A DNA stretch of 20,186 nt from Candidatus Hestiella acidicharens (GCA_015523575.1 WAJZ01000126.1:1-20186); one strand, 5' to 3'. Positions 7,227-13,340 are shown, counted from the stretch's first letter. Notes: generated from the sequence alone by a model not told the origin. Program-made: numbers and translations.

Positions 7227-7535
7227 CTAAGGGGAAAACATTTCATTATATATGGACTGAAACCTTTTTAGCTCATCTAGTAGTTCATGTATCCATTCAA
7301 GAGGCTCCCTGAACGCCTCTACCCCCTTCTCTATAAAGAACCTCCTGAATTCGTGGTAGCTGGCTATACCGTACCTGCGCCTAGCGTATGCCCTGAACGC
7401 TACATGGAGCAACCCATTATAAACAATCACAGAGGTAACTGGCTCCTATAAAAGGTCAATAACCCTTCTGGCTCTTGGAGTAAGCTCTGTCTCGTAAAGG
7501 ACGTTGTAGAATATGTTTGTATCGACGAATATCAA
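7227..7535 (-). pseudogene. Broken VapC toxin (PIN domain) with amber stop and lost catalytic Glu
   Basis: The frame starts at TTG 7535 inside the last codons of the antitoxin gene. It reads LIFVDTNIFYNVLYETELTP, the first PIN strand with its catalytic Asp. An in-frame TAG at 7446-7448 interrupts it (LL, stop, EPVTS). The same frame then continues SVIVYNGLLHVAFRAYARRRYG to a stop at 7227. In PIN toxins the YN-E-LL position holds the second acidic residue. Here it is Gly (GGG, one base from GAG). The frame also ends after about 102 codons, before the C-terminal Asp-rich part, so the gene is truncated as well. It is a member of the VapBC pair with 7532-7720. Known VapCs are RNases acting on tRNA or rRNA; this one cannot be active. 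Confidence 0.8.
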
Positions 7536-7720
7536 GAACTGTATACCTCCTCCTCGTAGGCCTCCAGCTCCCTAGCTGAAGCCCTGCCCAACACTCCTAC
7601 AAACTTGTCTATGTTAGGCCTCCTCTTTATGATAATAACCTCTTCACCATCCTTAAGATCTACGTTCTCTAACGGCTTTAACACACCCTTCTCATACCTA
7701 GCCCTAACTGCGAAGGACAA
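7532..7720 (-). CDS. VapB-type antitoxin, AF2212/DUF104-like
   Basis: This 62-residue protein has the family pattern SFAVRARYEKGVLKPLENVD followed by LKDGEEVIIIKRR. That is a short beta-strand-rich N-terminus of the AF2212-like antitoxins, with a helical tail (SARELEAYEEEVYSS) that would wrap the PIN toxin. It is intact. The start is TTG 7720, preceded by GGGGGTATAGGA on the minus strand. The stop overlaps the start of the PIN toxin gene by three bases, as is usual for vapBC. The downstream toxin is dead, so this antitoxin is an orphan. It is strongly similar to the antitoxin at 11381-11578 (shared motif ARYE-x-GVLKPLE). Confidence 0.85.
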   Translation of the reverse strand: MSFAVRARYEKGVLKPLENVDLKDGEEVIIIKRRPNIDKFVGVLGRASARELEAYEEEVYSS

Positions 7721-7852
7721 TCCTATACCCCCAAAGCTAAATTACCTGTTCACCACTATTATTTATCATAGTCTCTGTGGAGGGATAACTTAAATAAGAA
7801 ACTAGAGTCACCGAGCACATGAGTTAGTTGAAGAGTGGGTGTTTGCTCAAGG

Positions 7853-8019
7853 CTATGGATTGAGCTTGAGTTTAGGCGTGAAGTAGTCTATAGCTCTAAT
7901 GCCTAGCTTCCTCAAGCTCTAATGCCTAGCTTCCTCAGCCATGTAAGGACCTCACCGAACTTTAAGCGTAGGAAGAGGTATGGTCTTACTTCAGCTAGTA
8001 TTGCTACACTGAAATCCAC
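7853..8019 (-). pseudogene. C-terminal coding remnant disrupted by a 23-base tandem duplication
   Basis: A GTG at 8019, just downstream of the tRNA-Arg fragment, begins DFSVAILAEVRPYLFLRL and continues to WLRKLGIRA. There the exact 23-base duplication (7892-7914 and 7915-7937) throws the frame into TGA. If one repeat is removed, the frame continues AIDYFTPKLKLNP and stops at 7853. This reads as the tail of a real protein whose 5' part is missing, replaced by the tRNA fragment. I do not recognise the family. The truncation exactly beside the attachment-like sequence suggests it was cut by recombination there. Confidence 0.5.
7892..7937. repeat. Perfect 23-base tandem duplication
   Basis: Bases 7892-7914 are repeated exactly at 7915-7937. 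Twenty-three is not a multiple of three, so it frameshifts the remnant at 7853-8019. Being perfect, it is probably recent, caused by replication slippage. Confidence 0.85.
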
Positions 8020-8026
8020 TTATAAC

Positions 8027-8072
8027 AAGTCAGCCTGGATTTGAACCCGGGACCGCCGGCTTAGAAGGCCGA
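8027..8072 (-). pseudogene. 3'-half fragment of tRNA-Arg(UCU), copy 1
   Basis: The minus strand reads TCGGC, the loop CTTCTAA (anticodon UCU), then GCCGG: a fully paired anticodon stem. A variable region and the T arm CCGGG-TTCAAAT-CCAGG (one mismatch) follow. There is no D arm or 5' acceptor strand, and AT-rich DNA (TTTTATATGGTT) lies immediately upstream. The 3' acceptor strand (CTGACTT) is diverged and no CCA is encoded. This is typical of a tRNA 3' end carried as an attachment sequence by an integrating element. It is the most decayed of the three copies. Confidence 0.75.
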
Positions 8073-8333
8073 AACCATATAAAATGGTGTATCCAATCCT
8101 AATTTAAATAGAGACAAAGAGTAAGAATGTTGAGGGAGCTGAAAAAGCTTAAGTTTTGGGTTGGATACATAATTATACCTCCTAATTGGATTGAGCGTAT
8201 AGTGTAAGTGCTATATTTAGATTGTCAGGTGCCTGGGAGGTTACACGCTTCTGTCAAGAATATCTCTGTTTTTCGTTTAGTGATTCCCGATTGTTTCAGA
8301 AGTATATGCTAAGGTTTTTTCTCACATAGTATC
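8073..8333. other. Stretch with TATA box and a 26-codon ORF, no recognised gene
   Basis: ACCAT-ATAAA-ATGGT (8074-8088) is a small inverted repeat beside the tRNA fragment. A plus-strand TATA box (ATTTAAATA, 8102-8110) precedes an ATG at 8127 that encodes MLRELKKLKFWVGYIIIPPN and six more residues, stopping at 8205-8207. Reading on in a neighbouring frame gives further protein-like sequence (FRLSGAWEVTRFCQEYL), so this may be the start of a decayed gene. I do not recognise it. Confidence 0.3.
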
Positions 8334-8954
8334 TCATCCTGCCACGTTGACTCGTGCTCTTGACTTCACTCGCTTAAGTAGTTTTGGCACATTCCTTCTG
8401 GGCAGCAGGTATGTCCAGGGCGCTATTCTTTGACCGCCGAGTTTTTTTATTAGCCCTCCAACGTGGTAGGTTCTGCCCTTAATGGTTACCCTCTTTCCCT
8501 CAAGTAGCACTCTTAGCCTCTCACGGACACACTTATCCCTCGGTGGCTCCACCTTAACTATGATAGGCTTGTCAAGGCTCAGTATCTGTTTCGCATAGAG
8601 TATTCCCTTATAGAGTACTGCCTCCCATACGTAGGGGCCCTCTTCCTCTATGGCTCGTTCTATGGCTCGTGGAATTTTAGTAACTACTTTAGCATCTCTG
8701 AGGGCTTTTGTTAGTATTTCCGGCCTTAATGCTACCTTGTTCCTCACCAAGTAGACATGCATGGAGGCAGTTAATCTATAGTCGAGTAGATGTTTGGACG
8801 TAATGTAGAGGGCCAGATAAACCTTCTCATGCTCACCAAGATTCCCTGCCCAATCAGGCAAGCTGACACATATAATGCAATCACGGCTAGTTTCGTTAAT
8901 ACATAACGTCCAACCTCTAAGGGCAGACACAAAGGCACCAAGGTCAACCCTCAT
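8334..8954 (-). CDS. Uncharacterised protein paired with the nucleotidyltransferase
   Basis: This 206-residue soluble protein starts at ATG 8954 and overlaps the stop of the nucleotidyltransferase gene by four bases (ATGA). The central helical part (ALRDAKVVTKIPRAIERAIE) is followed by a basic C-terminus (GGLIKKLGGQRIAPWTYLLP, then RRNVPKLLKRVKSRARVNVAG) suited to nucleic-acid binding. The N-terminal segment WTLCINETSRDCIICVSL could be a beta hairpin. I do not recognise a family, and no catalytic motif is evident. The tight overlap with a toxin-type nucleotidyltransferase and the location between tRNA fragments suggest a two-gene defence or toxin-antitoxin cassette. Which partner would be the toxin is unknown. 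Confidence 0.65.
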   Translation of the reverse strand: MRVDLGAFVSALRGWTLCINETSRDCIICVSLPDWAGNLGEHEKVYLALYITSKHLLDYRLTASMHVYLVRNKVALRPEILTKALRDAKVVTKIPRAIERAIEEEGPYVWEAVLYKGILYAKQILSLDKPIIVKVEPPRDKCVRERLRVLLEGKRVTIKGRTYHVGGLIKKLGGQRIAPWTYLLPRRNVPKLLKRVKSRARVNVAG

Positions 8955-9562
8955 TTAGTATCACCCTCTCTCTTTGCCAGAAACATTTCATTAATGAAGG
9001 CCTCTACCCGCCTCCTCGCAACCATGTACCTTGAAGGCTCTACATCACTGGCGATGCTCCTAAGAAGATTACGTATGGTCTGAGTATTAACTACAATACC
9101 CATTACCTTAATGGTAGGAGCTAAGTGCTCAATAGATGAGTCTAGGGCTTTAGCTACTAGTGCTGCATGCCCCTCAAGCACTCTCAGCCCTTCAACCATT
9201 ACCACATGTCTAAGTAAAGTTCTGGGAACGAAGAAGTCATGAATAGGGTATACAATTTCTACGGGTTTGCCTGCCTCTATGTAGAAGCCGCCCGACTCCG
9301 ACCTCCCAACACTAAGACCGAGGGCCAGCATTCTCTCCTCAACCCTCTCATCAAACACAACCATAGGCTCGTCTACATATATGTCAACATCTTTAGTTTC
9401 GTCCAAGTATGTAGGTGGAAGCCAGCCCTGAACTATCAATGCGTAGGTATCAACAATCACTGGTTCATAACCCAGGTGCTCAAGCTCCAAAAAGATGCTT
9501 CTAATGGTTCTCTCCAAACCACTCACACTCTCATCCCACATAATATTTTCTGCCACCCGCAT
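8951..9562 (-). CDS. Nucleotidyltransferase-fold protein in a two-gene cassette
   Basis: This protein of about 203 residues has the segment VIVDTYALIVQGWLPPTYLD followed by ETKDVDIYVDEP. The second is the Asp-x-Asp strand of nucleotidyltransferases; the usual GGS turn is replaced by the VQGW segment, so activity is not guaranteed. A helical C-terminus (LLRSIASDVEPSRYMVARRR) follows. The open frame extends upstream to an ATG at 9703, but that extension enters remnant DNA. I prefer ATG 9562 (MRVAENIMWDES), or ATG 9541 with GGGTGG upstream. It is coupled by a four-base overlap to the gene at 8334-8954. It differs from the nucleotidyltransferase at 1662-2357 and is not a recent duplicate of it. 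Confidence 0.65.
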   Translation of the reverse strand: MRVAENIMWDESVSGLERTIRSIFLELEHLGYEPVIVDTYALIVQGWLPPTYLDETKDVDIYVDEPMVVFDERVEERMLALGLSVGRSESGGFYIEAGKPVEIVYPIHDFFVPRTLLRHVVMVEGLRVLEGHAALVAKALDSSIEHLAPTIKVMGIVVNTQTIRNLLRSIASDVEPSRYMVARRRVEAFINEMFLAKREGDTK

Positions 9563-9711
9563 ATAACAGTTATGCCTTCTCTCCACCCAAAAGGTTGTAA
9601 TCCCGTAAATGTAGATGGAGACCAACAAGACACTACCAGCTAATAAAGGACGACATCCTAAGATATAGTATTTTGCCTTCGGAGTCTCTGAATCACCATC
9701 CATTTCCCGTC

Positions 9712-9822
9712 CTAGGTCGTCATAGGTCTCTCTAGGATGGGTTGTGCCTCATCCCCATGATTCATTGTGGCTGCAAGCCACTCCACGCGGGGGTTATGGG
9801 CACCCTTCGGGGCTGATGGAAT
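9712..9822 (-). pseudogene. Possible tnpB 3'-end remnant abutting MITE copy 2
   Basis: The minus strand from 9822 reads IPSAPKGAHNPRVEWLAATM then NHGDEAQPILERPMTT and a TAG at 9712-9714. It is GC-rich compared with its surroundings. Pro/Gly-rich tails ending in MN-x-GDEA-like strings are common at the C-termini of archaeal TnpB proteins, so this may be the 3' end of a second IS200/IS605-family element. Its 5' side is replaced by MITE copy 2. No catalytic residues remain and the assignment is tentative. Confidence 0.3.
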
Positions 9823-10007
9823 AACCGTTTTAGTATCCGCTACTTTTGAAACTTTTGAAATAATCGTAGCGGATAACCTTTCAGCCTCTCATCTTCATTG
9901 GCTGGCTTTCGGGGGAAGTAGAACTCCCAACATCTTCAGAGCTACCCTATAATCATGACCATCTTTGGAAAATATTAAATGTTTCATTTATTGCTATCTA
10001 TGAAACA
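9823..10007 (-). mobile_element. IS200/IS605-derived MITE, copy 2 (intergenic)
   Basis: This is a 185-base element with the same ends as copy 1 (AACCG at 9823, GAAACA at 10007). The left-end hairpin is perfect here: TGTTTCAT (9980-9987) pairs with ATGAAACA (10000-10007). The right-end hairpin is ATCCGCTAC (9835-9843), a 22-base loop identical to that of copy 1, and GTAGCGGAT (9866-9874). The interior minus reading HDYRVALKMLGVLLPP again resembles a TnpB C-terminus, here degraded. The bases 5' of the left end on the minus strand are AGGGGC. It lies between the possible tnpB remnant and tRNA fragment 2. Confidence 0.8.
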
Positions 10008-10206
10008 GCCCCTACATCTGTGGGTCAACACCAAAAACAAGATAATCCGCACAGACCCATAAAAACCTTTATTCCAGAAACTGCTGACTACCCTAACATT
10101 ATTTTGTTATATTTCAAGCTGTGCCCAATTCCAACAGTTTTTAATCCCACCTGACAGTAAACCTATCGGACAGAGACAACCAATGACTTATATATGGAGT
10201 TTTGTA
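10008..10206. other. Non-coding stretch between MITE copy 2 and tRNA fragment 2
   Basis: No gene is visible. Short complementary strings TGGGTC and GACCCA (about 10019-10060) could form a long-range hairpin. A plus-strand TATA-like CTTATATATGG (about 10188-10198) points into the antisense of the tRNA fragment and may be fortuitous. Confidence 0.3.
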
Positions 10207-10256
10207 TGGTGGCCCGCCAGGATTTGGACCCGCGACAACCGGGCTTAGAAGGCCAG
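10207..10256 (-). pseudogene. 3'-half fragment of tRNA-Arg(UCU), copy 2
   Basis: The minus strand reads CTGGC, loop CTTCTAA (UCU anticodon), GCCCG (one mismatch in the stem), the variable region, T arm GCGGG-TCCAAAT-CCTGG, a shortened acceptor strand and an encoded CCA (10207-10209). The T loop has one substitution (TCC for TTC). There is no 5' half; the upstream bases are AT-rich (TATTTAAG). The flank after CCA (TACAAAAC) matches the flank after the intact tRNA-Arg at 12159, so the duplicated sequence extends past the gene. Confidence 0.75.
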
Positions 10257-10403
10257 CACTTAAATACTTCATCCCATAGCTCTCCATTGCTTTGGGGCAA
10301 CTTCTAATCTATTTTATATTCTATTATCCTATAGGGTAATACATGGGACACGTTATCTTAAGCTGTAAGGCTATAAGGACTTAAGGGTTGTTATGTATTA
10401 GTA

Positions 10404-10661
10404 GTGGTTGAGGGAGGGATGTTGTCTCGTGAGGTAGTTGTTAAGGTTAAGGTACCTTCTCATTATGTTGGAGACGTTGAGAAGGATGTCAGGCTAGCCT
10501 ATGCTGTTGACTTATTCCTTAGAGGTGTTGTTAGTGTTGAGCGTGCAGCCGAGCTAGCTGGGATGAGCCTATATGACTTCCTTGTAGAGCTTCGTAAGAG
10601 GGGGATACAAGCCTACCCTTATAGTGATGAAGAGCTCCAAGAGGAGCTAGGGATTGAGTAA
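10404..10661 (+). CDS. UPF0175-family antitoxin (VapB-like)
   Basis: This protein of up to 85 residues has the UPF0175 pattern: a polar N-terminus (VVVKVKVPSHYVGDVEKDVR) and then a helix-turn-helix segment (LFLRGVVSVERAAELAGMSL, YDFLVELRKRGI) ending in a conserved Tyr-Pro-Tyr near the C-terminus. Members act as antitoxins and autoregulators for DUF3368 PIN toxins, exactly the gene that follows with an overlap of eight bases. The start may be GTG 10404, ATG 10419 or TTG 10422. The GAGGGAGGG run (10410-10418) is a strong ribosome site for a start at or after 10422, so the mature protein is probably 79 residues. The frame is intact although the toxin is not. Confidence 0.85.
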   Translation: MVEGGMLSREVVVKVKVPSHYVGDVEKDVRLAYAVDLFLRGVVSVERAAELAGMSLYDFLVELRKRGIQAYPYSDEELQEELGIE

Positions 10662-11163
10662 TAAGGCGAACCACTGCCTAGTACTAGATTCCAGCGCCAT
10701 AATAGCACTTGCAGAGGTAAATATGGCAGACATTATAGAAGCATTTGGTATGGAGATAATTGTACCTCATGAAGCCTACTAGGAGGTCGTAGTTAAGGGT
10801 TATGGTAGACCTGGCTCAAGGGAGCTAGAGGGTCTTGTAAGCCAAGACAAAATAAAAGTTTTGTCGCCACGGGATAGGACACTGGTAGAGGCCCTTCACG
10901 ATCCTTTAGGTATGGGTGAGTCGGAGGCAATAGCATTAGCAGTTGAGCATAACTGTACAGTTATCATAGACTATAGAATTGTAAGGCTTAAAGCGAAATC
11001 CATGAGACTGAAAGTTATAGGTACGATAGGCCTCTTGCGACTAGCCTATGACAAAGGCCTTCTCAATAAAAGCAAACTAGCTCAAGCACTAAGGGAGCTA
11101 AAAGAACATGGGTTCAAAGTATCTGATGAGATAATAAACGGAGTCCTAAAGAGGCTAAAGTAG
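10654..11163 (+). pseudogene. DUF3368 PIN-domain toxin (VapC-like) with one in-frame amber stop
   Basis: From TTG 10654 the frame reads NHCLVLDSSAIIALAEVNMA (first catalytic Asp in LDSS), then IIVPHEAY. It is stopped by TAG at 10780-10782 (codon 43) and continues without further lesion EVVVKGYGRPGSRELEGL, GMGESEAIALAVEHNC, VIGTIGLLRLAYDKGLL and FKVSDEIINGVLKRL to 11163. These blocks occur in the order and spacing of DUF3368 toxins, and 170 codons is the normal length. The usual LDD motif before the conserved Arg is IDY here, a possible further loss. Family members usually have Glu or a similar residue where the TAG lies. A single base change therefore separates this from a full-length frame. 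It is partnered with the antitoxin at 10404-10661. Confidence 0.85.
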
Positions 11164-11175
11164 GCTTAACAAAAA

Positions 11176-11226
11176 TGGCGGGCCCGCCGGGATTTGAACC
11201 CACGACAACCGGGCTTAGAAGGCCAG
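11176..11226 (-). pseudogene. 3'-half fragment of tRNA-Arg(UCU), copy 3
   Basis: The minus strand has CTGGC, loop CTTCTAA (UCU), GCCCG, variable region, T arm GTGGG-TTCAAAT-CCCGG, acceptor strand CGGGCCC, discriminator G and encoded CCA (11176-11178). Its last 22 bases are identical to the 3' end of the intact tRNA-Arg(GCG) at 12159-12236. There is no D arm or 5' acceptor strand; TTTATATAG precedes the anticodon stem directly. It lies about 970 bases from fragment 2 and about 980 bases from the intact tRNA. Confidence 0.78.
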
Positions 11227-11380
11227 AACTATATAAAGAAGGTTATGTTTCCTCATGGGTTAAATGTAACATATCCGTATGCATGATAATTAATTTTGTT
11301 CCGTAAGGATGATAATGGGTGCAACATCCAAAAGTAAAAGCTTAGAGGCCTAAACTCTCTTATTATTATGGGGAATTAGG

Positions 11381-11578
11381 TTGTCTAAAGCCATCAAAGC
11401 TAGATATGAGAGAGGCGTCCTGAAGCCTCTAGAACCGTTGGAGCTTAGGGAAGGAGAAGAGGTGAGGATAAAGATAGAGAGGAGCCTTAGGGAGAAGCTG
11501 AGGGACCTCATCGGAGTGCTTGGTAAGTCTAGCGAGGAGGAACTCAAGAGATACTTGGAGGAGGCCTGGCGGCAGTGA
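11381..11578 (+). CDS. VapB-type antitoxin, AF2212/DUF104-like
   Basis: This 65-residue protein has the pattern IKARYERGVLKPLEPLEL, REGEEVRIKIERS and a helical tail ending in ELKRYLEEAWRQ. It is the intact antitoxin of the vapBC pair with 11575-12017; start and stop overlap as GTGA. The start is TTG 11381, six bases after GGGGAATTAGG. It is a clear relative of the antitoxin at 7532-7720 but not a recent copy: the helical tails differ. AF2212-like proteins bind their operon and neutralise the PIN RNase. The toxin is frameshifted, so this gene is probably an orphan under decay or is kept as an anti-addiction factor. Confidence 0.87.
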   Translation: MSKAIKARYERGVLKPLEPLELREGEEVRIKIERSLREKLRDLIGVLGKSSEEELKRYLEEAWRQ

Positions 11579-12017
11579 TTCTCATAGACACAAACGTGCT
11601 CTATCACATACTCCATAAAACGCCCCGAACAGAGGAAGCGCTAACCTTGTTAGAGAAGAACCCCAGAGACTATGCAGTGGACACTATGTACACAACGAGA
11701 TAATCTATACCTCAACACTACACTACCTAGAGTACAAACATGGAGTGAAAGGAACATACTCGGCCAGGAAATGGATAAAGAAACATGGATATCCCCAAGA
11801 GGTAATACATGCAATTAGAGAACTGACCAGAAGGCTAAACATAAAGCTGATATCTAGCACATATGCCGAGAAAGATCTTTACAAGGCACTAATCGAATAC
11901 AGAATCCTACCGAGCGATGCAATAATAGCGCTTATCTGCAAGCACTATGGTATAGACACTATTCTAACTTTTGATGAGGATCTCAAGAAGGTGTCATGGC
12001 TAAAAGTAATCCCCTAG
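11575..12017 (+). pseudogene. VapC toxin (PIN domain) with a single one-base frameshift
   Basis: From GTG 11575 the frame reads ILIDTNVLYHILHKTPRTEE and DYAVDTM. It then loses one base at 11688-11691 (ATG TAC instead of an expected ATG GTA CAC) and hits TAA. In the next frame the protein continues HNEIIYTSTLHYLEYKHG, then LPSDAIIALICKHYGIDTIL and TFDEDLKKV to 12017. All four PIN acidic positions are present across the two frames (Asp in IDTN, Glu in HNE, Asp in PSDA, Asp in TFDED). The damage is therefore a single deletion in an otherwise complete gene of about 148 codons. It could also be a sequencing error or a frameshifted gene, but the neighbouring toxins are broken too. Confidence 0.85.
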
Positions 12018-12158
12018 AACGTAAATAAATCTAGGAACGTCATCTGTTGCATTATATAAGTATGATTATCAGATTTGTAAGAGCTTCAGCGCAGTTTCGC
12101 AGTTCCAGAAACAACATGTTCTACACTTAGATTAATGATAATTTAGATAGGTTTTGTA

Positions 12159-12236
12159 TGGCGGGCCCGCCGGGATTTGAACCCGGGACCTCTGGCTCCG
12201 CAGGCCAGCGCTCTATCCTAGCTGAGCTACGGGCCC
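12159..12236 (-). tRNA. tRNA-Arg (anticodon GCG), CCA encoded
   Basis: Complete cloverleaf on the minus strand. Acceptor GGGCCCG (from 12236) pairs with CGGGCCC (12163-12169). D stem GCTC/GAGC. Anticodon stem CTGGC/GCCAG with loop CTGCGGA, anticodon GCG at 12199-12201. T arm CCGGG-TTCAAAT-CCCGG. Discriminator G, followed by an encoded CCA (12159-12161). No intron. It decodes CGC/CGU arginine codons. Its 3' end is shared with the fragments at 10207 and 11176, so it probably marks the edge of the accessory island, though those fragments carry a UCU anticodon loop. Confidence 0.95.
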
Positions 12237-12380
12237 CCTTTTACCAAGTCTATTCTCTAGAATAATATTTTGTTTAAATACTGCCTCGAAGCAAAGAAAA
12301 TGGCTAGGATATTTAAATAGACTTTTATATCTATTCCCATCAAATTGATATGCTAAGTATTAAGATGCTCATTCGTTTCG

Positions 12381-12700
12381 TTACCTCATCTTACCGATAA
12401 GCTCCTCTAGTTCATCCTCTTTGATATTCTCAGAGTATTTTCCAAGCATTTCTACTAATACTATTTTCAACCTTGTGTGGACAGCTCTTTTTATGGCTAG
12501 TTTTGCAAGAATAGTTTAGGTTTTGTTAAGATCATCCTTTGCAGTTGCTTTATTATTTGATGTTATTTCACTAATAAATTCCCCCAAATCCTTTAGGAAA
12601 GACCTCAAAGTCCCTTTAACTCTGCTAGCTAAAGACCTCACTATTCTCCAGCAGAGCCCTCAACAATTTCAAAGCATTAGCTGAAGCTTTATTTGCTTAA
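12381..12700 (-). pseudogene. Decayed gene for a helical protein
   Basis: The minus strand reads ANKASANALKLLRALLENSE, shifts frame, then LASRVKGTLRSFLKDLGEFI and SEITSNNKATAKDDLNKT, TAA (12516-12518), then ILAKLAIKRAVHTRLKIVL and VEMLGKYSENIKEDELEEL, ending at TAA 12381-12383. Composition and heptad-like spacing point to a coiled or helical-bundle protein. At least one frameshift and one stop make it a pseudogene. I do not recognise the family. It is divergent from the nuclease gene at 12727 and may once have belonged to the same accessory block. Confidence 0.5.
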
Positions 12701-12726
12701 TAAACGCCTGTTCTAGATGAGCTACA

Positions 12727-13275
12727 ATGAGCTATCTGGAAGTTCGGGGAGAAGGACTACCTGTTATTGTGTGGGAGCCTCGAAGCGATCCTGATTTTGT
12801 GAAAGGCGTTGTTAACCTTCTCGCTTCTAGCTATAAGAAATACTTCTATGAGAGGCCTTCACTTGAGCTCGTCATGAGCTGGGAGATGTCAATTCCAGAG
12901 ATCTTTAGTGTCTTTGACGAATATCCTGTAATACTTGAATACCAAGTTTTAGGAGGGCCTGAGAGGACTGACTTCATCGTTGTTGACCATAATAAGGCTT
13001 TAATCATTGAATCTAAGGTTTGGAGAGGAAAGGCTAGAAGGCGTAACTTCTTTGTTCAGGTTGACGATAATTTAAGGATTGACCCCTGTTATCAGCTTAA
13101 TAATTATCTGGCTAAGTTCAAGAATCTTCACAGCGCCCTCCACACTGCTAATACTCATAGAATACCCAGAGCTGAGATTACTGATAGAAAACCGCAAAAA
13201 GCACACACTATTATAGAATGGAGTTCACTATTACTTAAAGTACCTCAACAACGGAGCGTCTCAGAGGGATTCTAA
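12727..13275 (+). CDS. PD-(D/E)XK nuclease domain, similar to the N-terminus of DUF2075 helicases; probably truncated
   Basis: This 182-residue protein contains a restriction-endonuclease-fold core: PVILEYQVLGG (Glu71), RTDFIVVD (Asp82) and ALIIESKVWRG (Glu95-x-Lys97), in the usual E...D...ExK spacing. The downstream segment DPCYQLNNYLAKF corresponds to the conserved SYQ helix of the family. In bacteria and archaea this domain forms the N-terminus of large DUF2075-type superfamily I helicases. Here the similarity ends near residue 135, the last residues (HTIIEWSSLLLKVPQQ onwards) look unrelated, and no helicase follows. It may be a decayed remnant or a minimal nuclease. Role in DNA defence is inference. 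The start is ATG 12727. Confidence 0.6.
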   Translation: MSYLEVRGEGLPVIVWEPRSDPDFVKGVVNLLASSYKKYFYERPSLELVMSWEMSIPEIFSVFDEYPVILEYQVLGGPERTDFIVVDHNKALIIESKVWRGKARRRNFFVQVDDNLRIDPCYQLNNYLAKFKNLHSALHTANTHRIPRAEITDRKPQKAHTIIEWSSLLLKVPQQRSVSEGF

Positions 13276-13340
13276 AAGCCCTTGCTAACGTTTAAACTCA
13301 GATTCTCATAGATTTATGTTTAAATTATATTAACCTAACC

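Noticed and set aside
9239..9643. 134-residue plus-strand ORF opposite the nucleotidyltransferase
   Set aside because: Shadow of the minus-strand gene; composition is not protein-like.
9563..9703. N-terminal extension of the nucleotidyltransferase with a hydrophobic segment
   Set aside because: The frame is open but lies in remnant DNA next to the MITE. The family does not carry a membrane anchor, and better starts exist at 9562 and 9541.
10780..10782. TAG as pyrrolysine or a reassigned sense codon
   Set aside because: TAG is the natural stop of intact genes in the window (146-904, 2354-2596, 17268-19190), and no pyrrolysine genes are visible. Mutation is simpler.
8027..11226. The tRNA-Arg(UCU) 3' halves as functional split-tRNA genes, as known from some Desulfurococcales
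   Set aside because: Split 3' halves need a GC-rich leader complementary to the 5' half and a bulge-helix-bulge junction. Here AT-rich DNA directly precedes the anticodon stem, the stems carry mismatches, and there are three diverged copies.
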